Assembly (NCBI GenBank): GCA_037962975.1
Contig: CM075676.1
Span: 95,674,001-95,738,000 of the forward strand
DNA: 64,000 nucleotides
Origin: Clitoria ternatea
Taxonomy: Eukaryota; Streptophyta; Magnoliopsida; Fabales; Fabaceae
Direction of reading: 5' to 3'
A program made the position numbers and the translations under genes. Below are positions 25,681 through 35,685 of the stretch, piece by piece. Under the pieces are notes generated by a model. That model had not been told where the DNA came from, made no database searches, and worked only from the letters and a program-made list of their open reading frames with translations. Positions within the stretch are counted from its first letter, which is position 1. Every line of letters starts with the position of its first letter.

Positions 25681-25825
25681 AATGGAAAGAAGGTTGATTG
25701 CATCTAATGTCCGTGAAGGGCCCACGTCGGCACAGACACTACACGATGACAACTACTACTCTCCAATACATATCTATTCTAATATTTTTGGTGTGAGCGA
25801 ACCATTTATGTGGCCAAGAGGAAAC

Positions 25826-25831
25826 CACGTG
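25826..25831. promoter_or_regulatory. G-box (CACGTG) upstream of the CONSTANS-like gene
   Basis: AACCACGTGTCC lies about 207 bp upstream of the start codon. G-boxes bind bZIP and bHLH factors, including light and clock regulators. Its use here is inference from position only. Confidence 0.45.
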
Positions 25832-26037
25832 TCCCCAATTCATTCGTCATCTCCTAGATTTCCTCCCTACGACTAGTCACCAATATAGATAATAGAAAAA
25901 CCGCACCCAAAGAAATCAACTCACTCAATATTCCAAGTTGCAAATCCCTCCACGATAACGTCCCGTTTGGCAGCACCAGCAACAGTACCACTAACCGCGT
26001 TTTTCAAAAGCGATTTCATATTTTTTCCAAAGAGGAG

Positions 26038-27269
26038 ATGGTAATTGACAGAGGACTCAAAGGCTTTAGGAGCGGCTGGAGTGTGCCGCCGAAGCCATGC
26101 GATTCTTGTAAGCTGGCTTCGGCGGCGCTCTTCTGCCGTCCCGATTCTGCGTTCCTCTGTATCGCGTGCGACTCAAGGATTCACTGTACTAACAAGCTCG
26201 CATCGCGCCACGAGCGCGTGTGGATGTGCGAAGTGTGTGAACAAGCACCTGCTGCTGTCACGTGCAAGGCTGATGCCGCTGCTCTCTGCGTCACGTGCGA
26301 TTCCGATATCCACTCTGCGAATCCCCTTGCACGCCGCCACGAGCGCGTTCCTGTGGAGCCTTTTTTCGACTCCGCCGAGTCCATCGTCAAAGCCTCCGCC
26401 TCCCCCTCCTTCGGATTCATCGTTCCCACCGACGACACCCTCGCATCCGACGGTTTCCCCCATGAAGATGCCGACGCGGCCGCCTGGCTCATTCCGAACC
26501 CGAATTTTGGTTCCAAGCTGATAGACGCACCGGAAATCAAGTCCAAGGGGTTGTTCTTTTCTGAAATGGATCCGTTTCTCGATTTCGATTACTCGAACTC
26601 CTTCCACAACAGTGCAGGAAACGACAGCGTCGTTCCAGTCCAAACCAAACCTGTTCCAGCTCTTACTCCACTCATGAATCACCAACCAGAAACAAATTGC
26701 TTCGACATCGATTTTTGCCGATCGAAGCTATCTTCGTTTAATTATCCATCACAGTCTATTAGTCAAAGTGTAAGTCCTAATTAAATTAAACACTACTAAA
26801 CTTAGTAATTAACTAACTCTAGTAGTAAAATTGATAAAATTAACCTTACTGATTATTGTTAATTATGTGATTAAATTTTGTACAGGTTTCATCGTCGTCG
26901 CTTGATGTTGGAGTGGTGCCGGACGGAAATACGGCGTCGGAGATATCGTATTCATTTGGTCTTAACAGTTCGGAATCGAGTGGGATTGTGTCTGGTGGTG
27001 GAAGTAGTAGCGGGCAAGGGGTAACGCAGTTGTGTGGGATGGATCGGGAAGCGAGGGTGCTGAGATACAGAGAGAAGAGGAAAAACCGAAAGTTCGAGAA
27101 GACTATTCGATACGCTTCCCGAAAGGCATACGCGGAAACCCGGCCCAGGATAAAAGGCCGGTTCGCGAAACGAACCGAAATTGACTCGGAAGTGGAGCGT
27201 CTCTACAGCCCCGCGACTGCTGCTGCTCTGATGCTGGACACTCCCTACGGCGTCGTACCGTCGTTTTAG
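26038..27269 (+). CDS. COL: CONSTANS-like zinc-finger protein (two B-boxes and CCT), two exons
   Basis: Exons are 26038-26769 and 26886-27269, joined in phase 0 (donor GTAAGT, acceptor TACAG); the protein is 371 aa. Residues 21-60 form B-box 1 (CDSC...CRPDSAFLCIACD..IH) and residues 64-103 form B-box 2 (CEVCEQAPAAVTCKADAAAL...CD.DIH); both keep all zinc ligands. The CCT domain is near residues 297-341 (REARVLRYREKRKNRKFEKT, then IRYASRKAYAE, then GRFAKR); it serves nuclear import and DNA/NF-Y contact. The last residues GVVPSF are typical of COL group I (CO, COL1-5). The closest look is COL3/4/5. These are nuclear regulators of photoperiod and light responses. The start at 26038 gives the usual short lead before B-box 1. 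GC content is well above the surroundings. Which paralogue it is cannot be settled here. Confidence 0.95.
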
Positions 27270-28438
27270 TAAACAACAAAAAGTGAGGAGGGTGCATGAA
27301 TCTGTATATCGCACTCTACTCCCGTACCCTGTGTAGTATTAAACTGGGAAAAAAATCTTATAGTAATTATTCTGTGGGAACCGTTGATTATTAGGGGAAA
27401 AAGGTTATGAATCGGTACGAACGTGATGCTTAGCTGTAGCGGTGGAGCTTATTATGGAACTCAAGATTTGTCTCCGCTAGAAAGCCCGTTTACCCTTTTT
27501 TTTGGGAAAAACTTTAAAGGGTTTTTCTTCTTTTCTTGGTATTCACCTCGTGTAGAATTAGAATCTGTACTGTAAACTCTTTCCTTTTCACTGCTTGCTG
27601 TCTTTTTTAAGTATAAGAGTGTCTTTTTTTATGAACCAGATCACGGATCTCTTTCCCCAATCCTATTGGCTGCCTTTTTCTTTCCTTACTTTAAGGGTTT
27701 GTTTTATTGACGGATTATATGGATTGGAAGGTCACACCAAGTTTCGCCTTTTGATTCCCTGGTATTCCTTCCCAAATACTTCTGCTTCACTCCTTTTTGT
27801 AAATATATACTATCATTTGGAAAAAGTATAATTGGCTTTAATCAACTTTCATTCATTCACCCAGAGACACTCTCCTGCAGTTTGCAAATGTTTCAAATTT
27901 GTCTAATGCTTTAAATAATAAATGTTTATAGATTTAAGTGTTTCTGTTTAATTAATTAAACCATTTATCGGGAACTTCACTTTTCTAAATTTTTATATGC
28001 TAACAAAAATCTAGGTGGAATTATAAAAATTATAATTATAAAAAAATAGTAAGAACATGTTGATTCAACGAATATGATTTAAAATTTAATAGTTTATACT
28101 TGTAAGGGATATTTTTAATAAGGACTTGTTGACTTGGAACTTGTTACAGCTATAAACTTCGTGCTAATAAACATTGAATTTTGTTAATTTAATCATTGAA
28201 TAAAAACTATACTAAATATATTACATCTATAAAATTTTATACCATTTAAGAATGATTTAATATGTTATGAACCAACTTAAAATTAAAATAAATTATATTT
28301 TTTAAAAAATTAAATATTATCTATAAGATATCATTTATAAAATTGTGTGTACGTTTTAAGACCATTAAACAATAATAAGGTTACATGTGTCTAGAAAAAT
28401 AGTGAACGAGCCTTAAAGATGAAGAAAAAGACTGTTTT
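27270..28438. other. 3' flank of the CONSTANS-like gene and intergenic sequence
   Basis: The first few hundred bases probably hold the 3' untranslated region. Beyond that only AT-rich sequence was seen. Confidence 0.4.
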
Positions 28439-28688
28439 GGGTTCGTAAAGTTTAGGTCACTTTATTATTTTTGGTTAAAATATATATTTGGTCTTTGAGG
28501 TTATTTTATGTCCTAGTTAAGTCTATATGTTTTTTTTGTTGTTAATTAAGTCCCTTATGTTTTGGGGTTCGTAAAGCTCAAGTCACTTTATTATTTTTGG
28601 CTAAAATATATATTTGGTCTTTTATGTTATTTTTATGTCTCAGTTAAATCTATATGTTACTTTGTTGTTAATTAAGTCCCTTATGTTT
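28439..28688. repeat. Two tandem copies of a ~125-bp unit
   Basis: Each copy runs from GGTTCGTAAAG, through CACTTTATTATTTTTGG and TAAAATATATATTTGGTC, to GTTGTTAATTAAGTCCCTTATG. The phrase about TAAAATATAT..TTTGGTC is common at the ends of plant repeats. Confidence 0.8.
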
Positions 28689-28734
28689 CTAAACGTTTTT
28701 AAAACTTTCCCCTTTTATTAATATTTGTTAATTA

Positions 28735-29400
28735 GTGTCACTCATCACCTCCTCTCCCAACTCACCGCCACCCATTATTTCCAACCTCCCACTCTCCAAA
28801 AATTCACTACCAACCACCTACCCCATTCCAAAACATTATCCAACACCACGATCCTCCATTGTCAGCCTCCAACACCATAACCCCATCTTCTCAAAACAAT
28901 CATTTCTGCTTCACTTGCATTTCAAAATAATCATTACCCATAACCCTTTCCATGGTTCTCTCTAAACCACCAAATACATAAACACGTTCATAGCCAACAT
29001 AATTCCCAAATCCAAACCACACTAACACAACTCATAACCCTTGCAATCTTGATTTTATTGTGGTTGGGAATTTCATGGAAATTTCAAAATTTCTTTCACA
29101 ACGTAGGGGATAAGGTGTTTAGTCAATGAGGGTGGGTTCCATTGTTGTCATTAGTTGTGGATGAAGGGTAAGGGTGGTGGGACTAAGGAGATTTGAGGGA
29201 TGGGATTAACGGGGTTTAGATAAAGAAAATATTTCAATTGTGGCAATAGGTTAGGGGTGAGGGTGGGCAAAGACAAAGGATGATGGTGGAAGGATGGGGT
29301 TGAGGAGCGATAGAAGGGTACTAGTGTTGGGGTACAAGATTAAAGGGGTGAAGGAGGGTGGTGGCTAGTGGTTTTTGTCCCTATATTCTTTTTATCATGT
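28735..29400. repeat. Strand-biased tract: C-rich half then G-rich half
   Basis: From 28735 to about 29040 the plus strand is rich in CCA and ACC; from about 29100 to 29390 it is rich in GGT and GGG. The composition flips, as in a large decayed foldback, but I could not align the two halves. No coding signal. Confidence 0.4.
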
Positions 29401-29635
29401 TTTAGTATTGCATCCTTGAATGACTTGACACATTTCATTAACGTGGGAGATAAAAAAATGTTTCTTTCAAAAACTCAAAAACTAAAATCAATGTAAAATA
29501 CAGATCAAGATAAAAATATTTGCAAAATTTTAAAATAAAAAACATAAGTTATCCAAAATTAAAATAAAAATATGAGAAGGATACTACATACCAAACACCT
29601 CATAAAGTATATGAAATAAAGACTTAAATATAAAA

Positions 29636-29890
29636 TTAGGTCCTATAGAATTTAGGGTTTAGGAAAATTCTTATGTGAAATAATTTGACTACTTTTAACC
29701 TTGAAAATTTTAAGGTGACCAAAAAAACCTTTCAGTTGATTGCTTACGATTCAAACTGTGGACAATAATATAAGTGAAACCACAAACAACTAGTTTAGAG
29801 GTTTTTTTGTCTTTCAAAAATTTTCAGACTAAAAATGGTTAAATTATTTCACAAAAGATTTTCTTAAACACTAAATTTGATTGGGCTAAT
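29636..29890. mobile_element. Foldback MITE-like element, ~255 bp
   Basis: The left arm (29646-29732) and right arm (29797-29880) are inverted repeats about 85 bp long. Shared words include TTTAGGGTTTAGGAAAAT, GTGAAATAATTT, and AAAATTTT followed by AAAAAAACCT. No target duplication could be fixed, so the family is not named. Confidence 0.65.
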
Positions 29891-31099
29891 TATATATATA
29901 AGCCTAAAATAAATTTGATAATTAATACAATTATAAAATATTAGTTATTTTTTATAAAAAGATAAAATATAATACTACTGTTTATAAAAAGATTTCGAGG
30001 CAATACAATTTAAAATTCAAACCTGTTCGGTAATTAGGACAATATCATACTTTTGTGGAAAATCAATTTGCACAGCTTTCAAGTGGTTGGTATCCTGGAT
30101 TCTTGGTAACTTGTTAGGAGTGTGTTTGAATTTTTATTCAAAAAGTTTTAAATGATGATTTTAGCAAAAATTTAATATGGGAGTATATTGATGTTGACAT
30201 ATCAAATATTAATATTGTAACATTTCATTACTCAGTTGTTTATTTTTGAATAGCTATGCAAGTTAGTAAAATTATTGATTTTTGTAGTTACTCATTTAAA
30301 AGTTATACTACTATTTAGGTTAATTTCTAATTGGTATACAGTATAATTTTATTTGACAATAACAGCATATCAAGTTATACACATGTAAACTTTAATTGGA
30401 GTACAATAATAGTATAAAGATTCTATAATATTGGTTATATTTGTAAGACGATCTTTTTTTTACCGTCTACTTAAAATTAATCATTCTAAAATAGTTTTTA
30501 AATATTAATTTTTAACATAAATTCAGGTAATCGAAGAAATAAATGCAGACAGTCCAGACCAAATGGATTTGAATATGAAAATCGTGTTCCTTCAGTTGGC
30601 ATCATGTCGCGTTTGAAGACTTCACAAGTCAATTATTGCACGGTTTTGGGAGCTACAAAGATTTTTTTGGTTTTACCCTTATAGTATTACTGATATTTTT
30701 TAAAATCAATCTTATATATTTTAAAAGAAAATATACCTTTTATATCATTTTTTTATCAAATAACTAGTTTTCTCAAACATATTTTAATTTAATTATCTAG
30801 TTTATTAACTTTTAACTTTCGAAACCTCGAACTAACTTATTAAAAGCCATTAAAAATATTAATTATATAATTTTCATATGCTCAAAAGTCAATAATATTA
30901 TAATAGTAATTTCAAAAATTATGATTTGACAGACCGGCAATAATATATGAATAACTTAAACTCTTAAAAAAGAAGCATATTAAGAACTAACAACAACACG
31001 ACGGTTTACACTAAAAAAATAATAATAAGACGACATAAAAAAGAGTAATTTCTATATATAATGCAATTGTCCTTCATGAATTAATCAATGTCCCCACTA

Positions 31100-31349
31100 A
31101 CTTTTGGTCTTAGCTCCACCTCTGGATCAAATTGGCGTGGATTGATGAGTTTAACAACTATTTTGATTTTCTTAAATTCGAAAGCAACAATAACGACATC
31201 ACCCGGTAATCGAACAGAATAATAATACACAACACGGTTTTTCTTACAATTCCAAAAACATACGCGAAACGGCCAATGAGCATCAACATTTCGATTCTCA
31301 GCAGTTGACCTAATTGTTCATCTATAAAATAAGGCATAAATTTCTTCAA
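31100..31349 (-). pseudogene. Coding-like remnant, possibly a B3-type DNA-binding domain
   Basis: On the minus strand one frame reads HWPFRVCFWNCKKN, then VRLPGDVVIVAFEFKK, then IKIVVKLINP. The order W-P-R, then GDV, then a hydrophobic strand resembles the second half of plant B3 domains. The piece is short, has no clear start and no neighbour of the same kind. The family assignment is weak. Confidence 0.22.
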
Positions 31350-31899
31350 AACTCAAATGTTTGGTGACCTCATCAAATTTACCTAGCCAACTTTTAAGTT
31401 TTTTCTTAAAATGTCACTGTTTAAAATTGTAACACATGATGCTACATGTAGTGATAAACTATCGGTACATTTAGGTGAATTCTAAGGTACACTTTGTAAA
31501 TCTAAATGTACCATGCCTCCATGCGTTTGTAGTCATTAGATCTAATTTAATGGTCCAGATTATTTTCAGGTGACCGGAACAACCAGTCACCCTTATTTTC
31601 TCCCTTTCACATATTCTCCCATCATACTTGTCAAAATTAGGGTTCCCCTAAAAATGAAACCAGATGATTTTCCATGTTCATTGCTTATCCAGGGCAGGTA
31701 GGGCGCGGTGGATGTTGCGCCACTCTGCCATCACAGGACCGTCGTCATGTTGCCTTGGGCATCATCATATCTGACGGCTTTTCCGAAGGGAACGTGTTCT
31801 TCAAGCTCAACAGAAACAGGAACTCGAACTCCCGAACCAAACCCTTTTTTCTTTCGTTGAATCTCTTGCCAAACACAAACCTTTCAATGAGAAAAAGAG

Positions 31900-32049
31900 A
31901 TGGTCTTGACTCATAGGCTTCATGAAGTTTTCAAAGGCACCGTTGAGAAGATTACTGCCCACCAAACTATTTCCGCCTTCAAAGAAGAAAGTGTCTTCGA
32001 GTTCGTCACCACTAGCGATAATCTCGTCGCCAAATGCCCCACTTGGTCC
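31900..32049 (+). pseudogene. ATG3: Captured N-terminal fragment of autophagy gene ATG3
   Basis: Fifty codons from an ATG read MVLTHRLHEVFKGTVEKIT, then a TISAFKEE stretch, then DNLVAKCPTWS. This matches the first ~53 residues of plant ATG3, the E2-like enzyme that attaches ATG8 to phosphatidylethanolamine. Three residues are missing after KEE relative to usual ATG3. The reading stops at TAG (32050-32052); the next bases, GTAATTTCC, look like a splice donor, which suggests a copied genomic segment with its intron rather than an mRNA copy. The rest of ATG3, including the catalytic cysteine, is absent. Confidence 0.72.
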
Positions 32050-32274
32050 TAGTAATTTCCTCCTTTTCAATTTCCCATTTTTTCTTCATTACCTCAACGT
32101 TTACCTTATGGGTATTCCATTTTTCAATTCAAGTTGCTTTTTTTAGTAAAAAATTTCTAACTTTCATTAGGGATTTCCATATCAGTGTTTTATTTTCCTC
32201 AGGGACATATTGAGTAGGTAATTATTTGTCTGGTCTGATTTGTTTCCCTAAGAAACAGAGTCCAAATGCGTTGG

Positions 32275-32370
32275 TTTCTGGTTTTTCTGCTTTTGTTTTT
32301 TTGTTTTTGGTTTTTTTGCTTTCTGATTTTTCTGCTTTTGTTTTTTTGTTTTTGGTTTTTCTGCTTTTTG
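32275..32370. repeat. T-rich ~45-bp tandem repeat in the Pack-type element
   Basis: The phrase CTGCTTTTGTTTTTTTGTTT followed by TTGGTTTTT occurs twice with a partial third copy. Confidence 0.75.
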
Positions 32371-32377
32371 GTTTCTT

Positions 32378-32560
32378 GATGTTATTGATTCTTCATCAGA
32401 TGAAGATGAGCCATTTGAGAATAGGAAGAAGATGAGGAGAACCATGCGTAAGGTTGTTCTCCCCCTTGTTTCAGTTAACCCTGTCACTACTGAAGAAAGT
32501 AGTACTGAGAGCTCAAGCAATGAGAAACTGAACATGATAAAAAATGAAGTGATGATTTAG
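32378..32560 (+). pseudogene. Exon-like fragment of unknown gene in the Pack-type element
   Basis: An open stretch of 60 codons ends at TAG 32558-32560. It begins DVIDSSSDEDEPFENRKKMR, continues with RTMRKVV and LPLVSVNPV, and ends in a serine- and glutamate-rich tail. Acidic then basic composition suggests part of a nuclear protein. I do not recognise the gene, and it need not come from the same source as the ATG3 piece. Confidence 0.35.
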
Positions 32561-32715
32561 AAAGGAGGGTATTGTAATTTCTGCATATGTTATAATATAA
32601 TAAAAATATGAGCACATTTTATAAATATAAAAAGATAGTGTAATATGTTATATCATGTTATTTTTGATAGATGTACCATACACTTAAATTTACAAAGTGT
32701 ACTTTAGAATTTACC

Positions 32716-35026
32716 GTATATTTATGTTTATATATATTTAATAGGAAGAAATTTCCTGTATATAGATGTCCCTCCCCTAATAATAATAATTTATTATTAT
32801 TATTGAGATAGATCTCCTTATCCGAAACAAGAGTAGAGCTCAAGCTCAATTAAAGTGGTTTGCTCCATCTGATATGGAAAAAAATGGAAGATAATTTGAT
32901 TTGAAAACGGAATAAGAGTCGTTTTAATAAATAAATGAAGATTTCAATCTGTTTGTAGTTATGGAGAAGGAAACATTATTTATTTATTTATTTAAACAAC
33001 AAAAATACTATAGAAGAAACGATTTTAATTTGAGTATTAAAGAAGAAATGCTAAATTAGAAAAGTGAAAACTGTCGGTTGGTTACTGGTTAGAGGTGGGC
33101 CCAACCCACACCCCCTTCACGTGTGGCACCATCTCCTGTGGGCTCACCACACTCCACTCTGCTCCATATTAACCAAAAGACAACATTCCAGTTAACTCAA
33201 AAATAAAAGACAACATTCCACATATCAACTATCTATAATGCCCACTTTTTTTAAGTTTATTTTTAACTAAAAAAAAGACAACATTCCTGACCAAAACAAA
33301 ATCTATAATGGCACTTTATTTAAATTTATTTTTAAAATGTATTTTTTTAATAAGTAGATTAGAGTTGTTTTTTAAAATAAGCAGAAATTTACTTATTTTT
33401 TAACTTCTACTTAATTTTAAAACTTTAAACAAACACATTAAAATTTAAAATAAATATTTTTTAATTAAAAAACACTTATCTCTTAAAATAAGTTTAAACA
33501 AATAAACTCAGTTTCTCTTATTTCCAATGAGGATATATATGCACCTCCATTTTCAATCCAATCTCAAAGGAGAAAATGGTCCCTTCCTTTGTTTTATGCA
33601 CTCTTGTACTTTTATTTATTTGCTTCATGCCTTCCCGCAACTTGTTTTCATTTTATAACTACACTCACAAATATCTTATACATCTTACGTGTGCTTTTAA
33701 ATTTAAATAATTTTGAAATTTAGATGATATGTTTTTTTAAAAATTATTATGTTCTAGTTATAAGAAAATTCATTTCCTATGGTGAAAATTTTGTCACCTA
33801 TAACCACTAATTCTTTGTCACATAATGTAAATTATGAGTTTTCATCGATGATGTGTTAAAATTTTCATCATGAAAAATATATACTAAATTATATTATATT
33901 ATTGAAAAATGTTAACTTTTTTTTCTTAAAAGGTATTTGTCCATCTTGTAAGGTAAATACAAATTGTCACTTGACATGAAAATAAAAATTTACAAAACAC
34001 TTCTTTCCCTTTCTATTCCAATGAATGATAAAAAAAGAAATACTTATCCGATTGACATGTTTTAAATTGTTGAAATTGACATAAAATGCATCTGTGTACA
34101 TAAATTAAATTATTGAAAATGACAACCCCTAAAAGGATATTAAGGGGGAATTAGAAATATGAAATAAACCAAAAATCTTTTAAAATTTTTTCCAAAAACA
34201 TTGTTAAAATCGAAACTGTACCGAATCTTGAGAAATTAACAGGTGTGCAATAGATAAATATACTCTTTAAGCATATTGGTAATATTTCTTTCCTGTGTGC
34301 GAAAAAAAAAACATGTTGGTAATATTTGAATTTTGGGTGTGTATAAAAAATATTTAATCAAGAGAGGAGAAATAGACTTGATTGATATTTATGATTCCTT
34401 GTGAGATTAATTTGTCTATTGAGACATATATTTAATATACAAAACAAAGTTAAGTAAGAAAGTTTGGATTTTATTTGGTTTCATAAGAAAGTTTCTATTT
34501 TGGTAAATGTTTCATAAGAAAGTTTAGTTATTAGTGTAACATTTATAATATTTTAGAGAAAAAATGGATCACAATGTGTATTGTTGATTTTTTATGGGAT
34601 GGGCTTTCAACTTCCTTACCCTTAGGATTAGTGATTACCGATAATGGGTGGGATTTCATCTTAAAATTATTAAATATGGGAATTCAAATTTTATACGTTC
34701 ACCCAAAAGCCTAAAGCAGTTCGACAAAAAATAATAAGAACTCAAAACGACAATTTTTTTGCAACAAAAAAAAAAACTAGAATTATTTTTGGGAGCAACA
34801 TCCTCCAATTTTTATTTCTGGGCTTTTACTTTTCTCAATCTTTTGGTACGAGCCCAAATGATCACTTTCTGGGGTTAAAAGAGATCCCACGGATACTCAT
34901 TTTTTTTTTTGACAGTTCACGGATACTCATTCATCTTTGTGCTTTAATAAGGATATGCGAAAACCGAGATTGTCCATGATCTCAAGCGGTTGTTATTGTC
35001 TGATGGGCTTGGACCTGGAGTTATCT
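32716..35026. other. AT-rich intergenic sequence
   Basis: Nothing coding was seen. The phrase AAAGACAACATTCC recurs three times near 33175-33290. Confidence 0.4.
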
Positions 35027-35046
35027 CCCCCCCCCCCCCCCCCCCC
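35027..35046. repeat. (C)20 homopolymer
   Basis: Twenty consecutive C on the plus strand, followed by T8. Length may be unreliable in an assembly. Confidence 0.9.
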
Positions 35047-35151
35047 TTTTTTTGTGTGACTTAGCATATTATATTTTTAAGTGACACATTAATGTTATAA
35101 ATCTGGATCTTTAGAGAATATTTCTTTAGGTTCTTTGTACACTCTAACTTA

Positions 35152-35303
35152 ATGTCCGTTTGGTTTCCAGTTGGGGAAATGAAAAAATTTAAGGTTAATC
35201 CTTCACGCTGTTTGAGACAGTCAAAACTCCATTTGACAGTAAGATGTATTTTTGAGGTTGATCAAAGGGTTTGACCAACCGAGGTTTGTATCCAAACAGT
35301 TAT
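35152..35303. mobile_element. Tourist-like MITE, second copy, degenerate (152 bp)
   Basis: The left end ATGTCCGTTTGG and right end CCAAACAGTTAT match the 12-bp ends of the MITE at 5027-5198 with changes. TTA flanks both sides (35149-35151 and 35304-35306). Inner words (TCCAGTTGGGGAAATG, GGTTTGACCAACC) are shared in inverted orientation. Confidence 0.75.
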
Positions 35304-35685
35304 TTAGTGTGAACAATCACATCACTAGATACAAATAAGAATGAATGGTAGAGGAGACACGTTAAGCAAGTTATTTGGTTCAAATTCTGTCTCTTTTTTT
35401 CCAATACACCAGATACTTGGGCACAAACAAGTGTTTCTTTCATATTAAAATATTTAACTAAAATCTTCATGAAAAAAATAAAAATACTGATCATATTTGC
35501 TCAACCAAAACAGACTAGACTACGGTGTACAAAATAACAACAAAAAAAGAAAAAGAAGAAATTATATGATAAGTTACAAAATAAAGAACCAACTTCTAAT
35601 CTACAGCTTATTATCACTTCACTGGTCACAAACCTAAGGTATAAAGTATGGTAAGGAAAATTGAAACTGAACCTAAGCTTTATGC

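Larger units (their letters stand above)
31474..32715. mobile_element. Inverted-repeat element carrying host-gene fragments (Pack-type candidate), ~1.24 kb
   Basis: The left end (31474-31512) and right end (32673-32715) are inverted copies of about 40 bp: GGTGAATTCTAAGGTACACT at the left, and on the other strand GGTAAATTCTAAAGTACACT at the right, both followed by TTGTAAAT.TAA.TGTA. Between them lies an N-terminal ATG3 fragment with what looks like its first intron, plus a second exon-like piece. No transposase is present. The ends are compatible with a Mutator-like or other DNA transposon, but I could not identify a target duplication, so the superfamily is open. Confidence 0.6.

Noticed and set aside
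25682..25876. 65-codon open frame just upstream of the CONSTANS-like gene
   Set aside because: No motif, low-complexity composition, and it lies in the promoter around the G-box. An upstream open frame in a long leader is possible but unsupported.
26045..26685. Long open frames overlapping the CONSTANS-like exon in other frames and on the minus strand
   Set aside because: They shadow a GC-rich coding exon and show no motif of their own.
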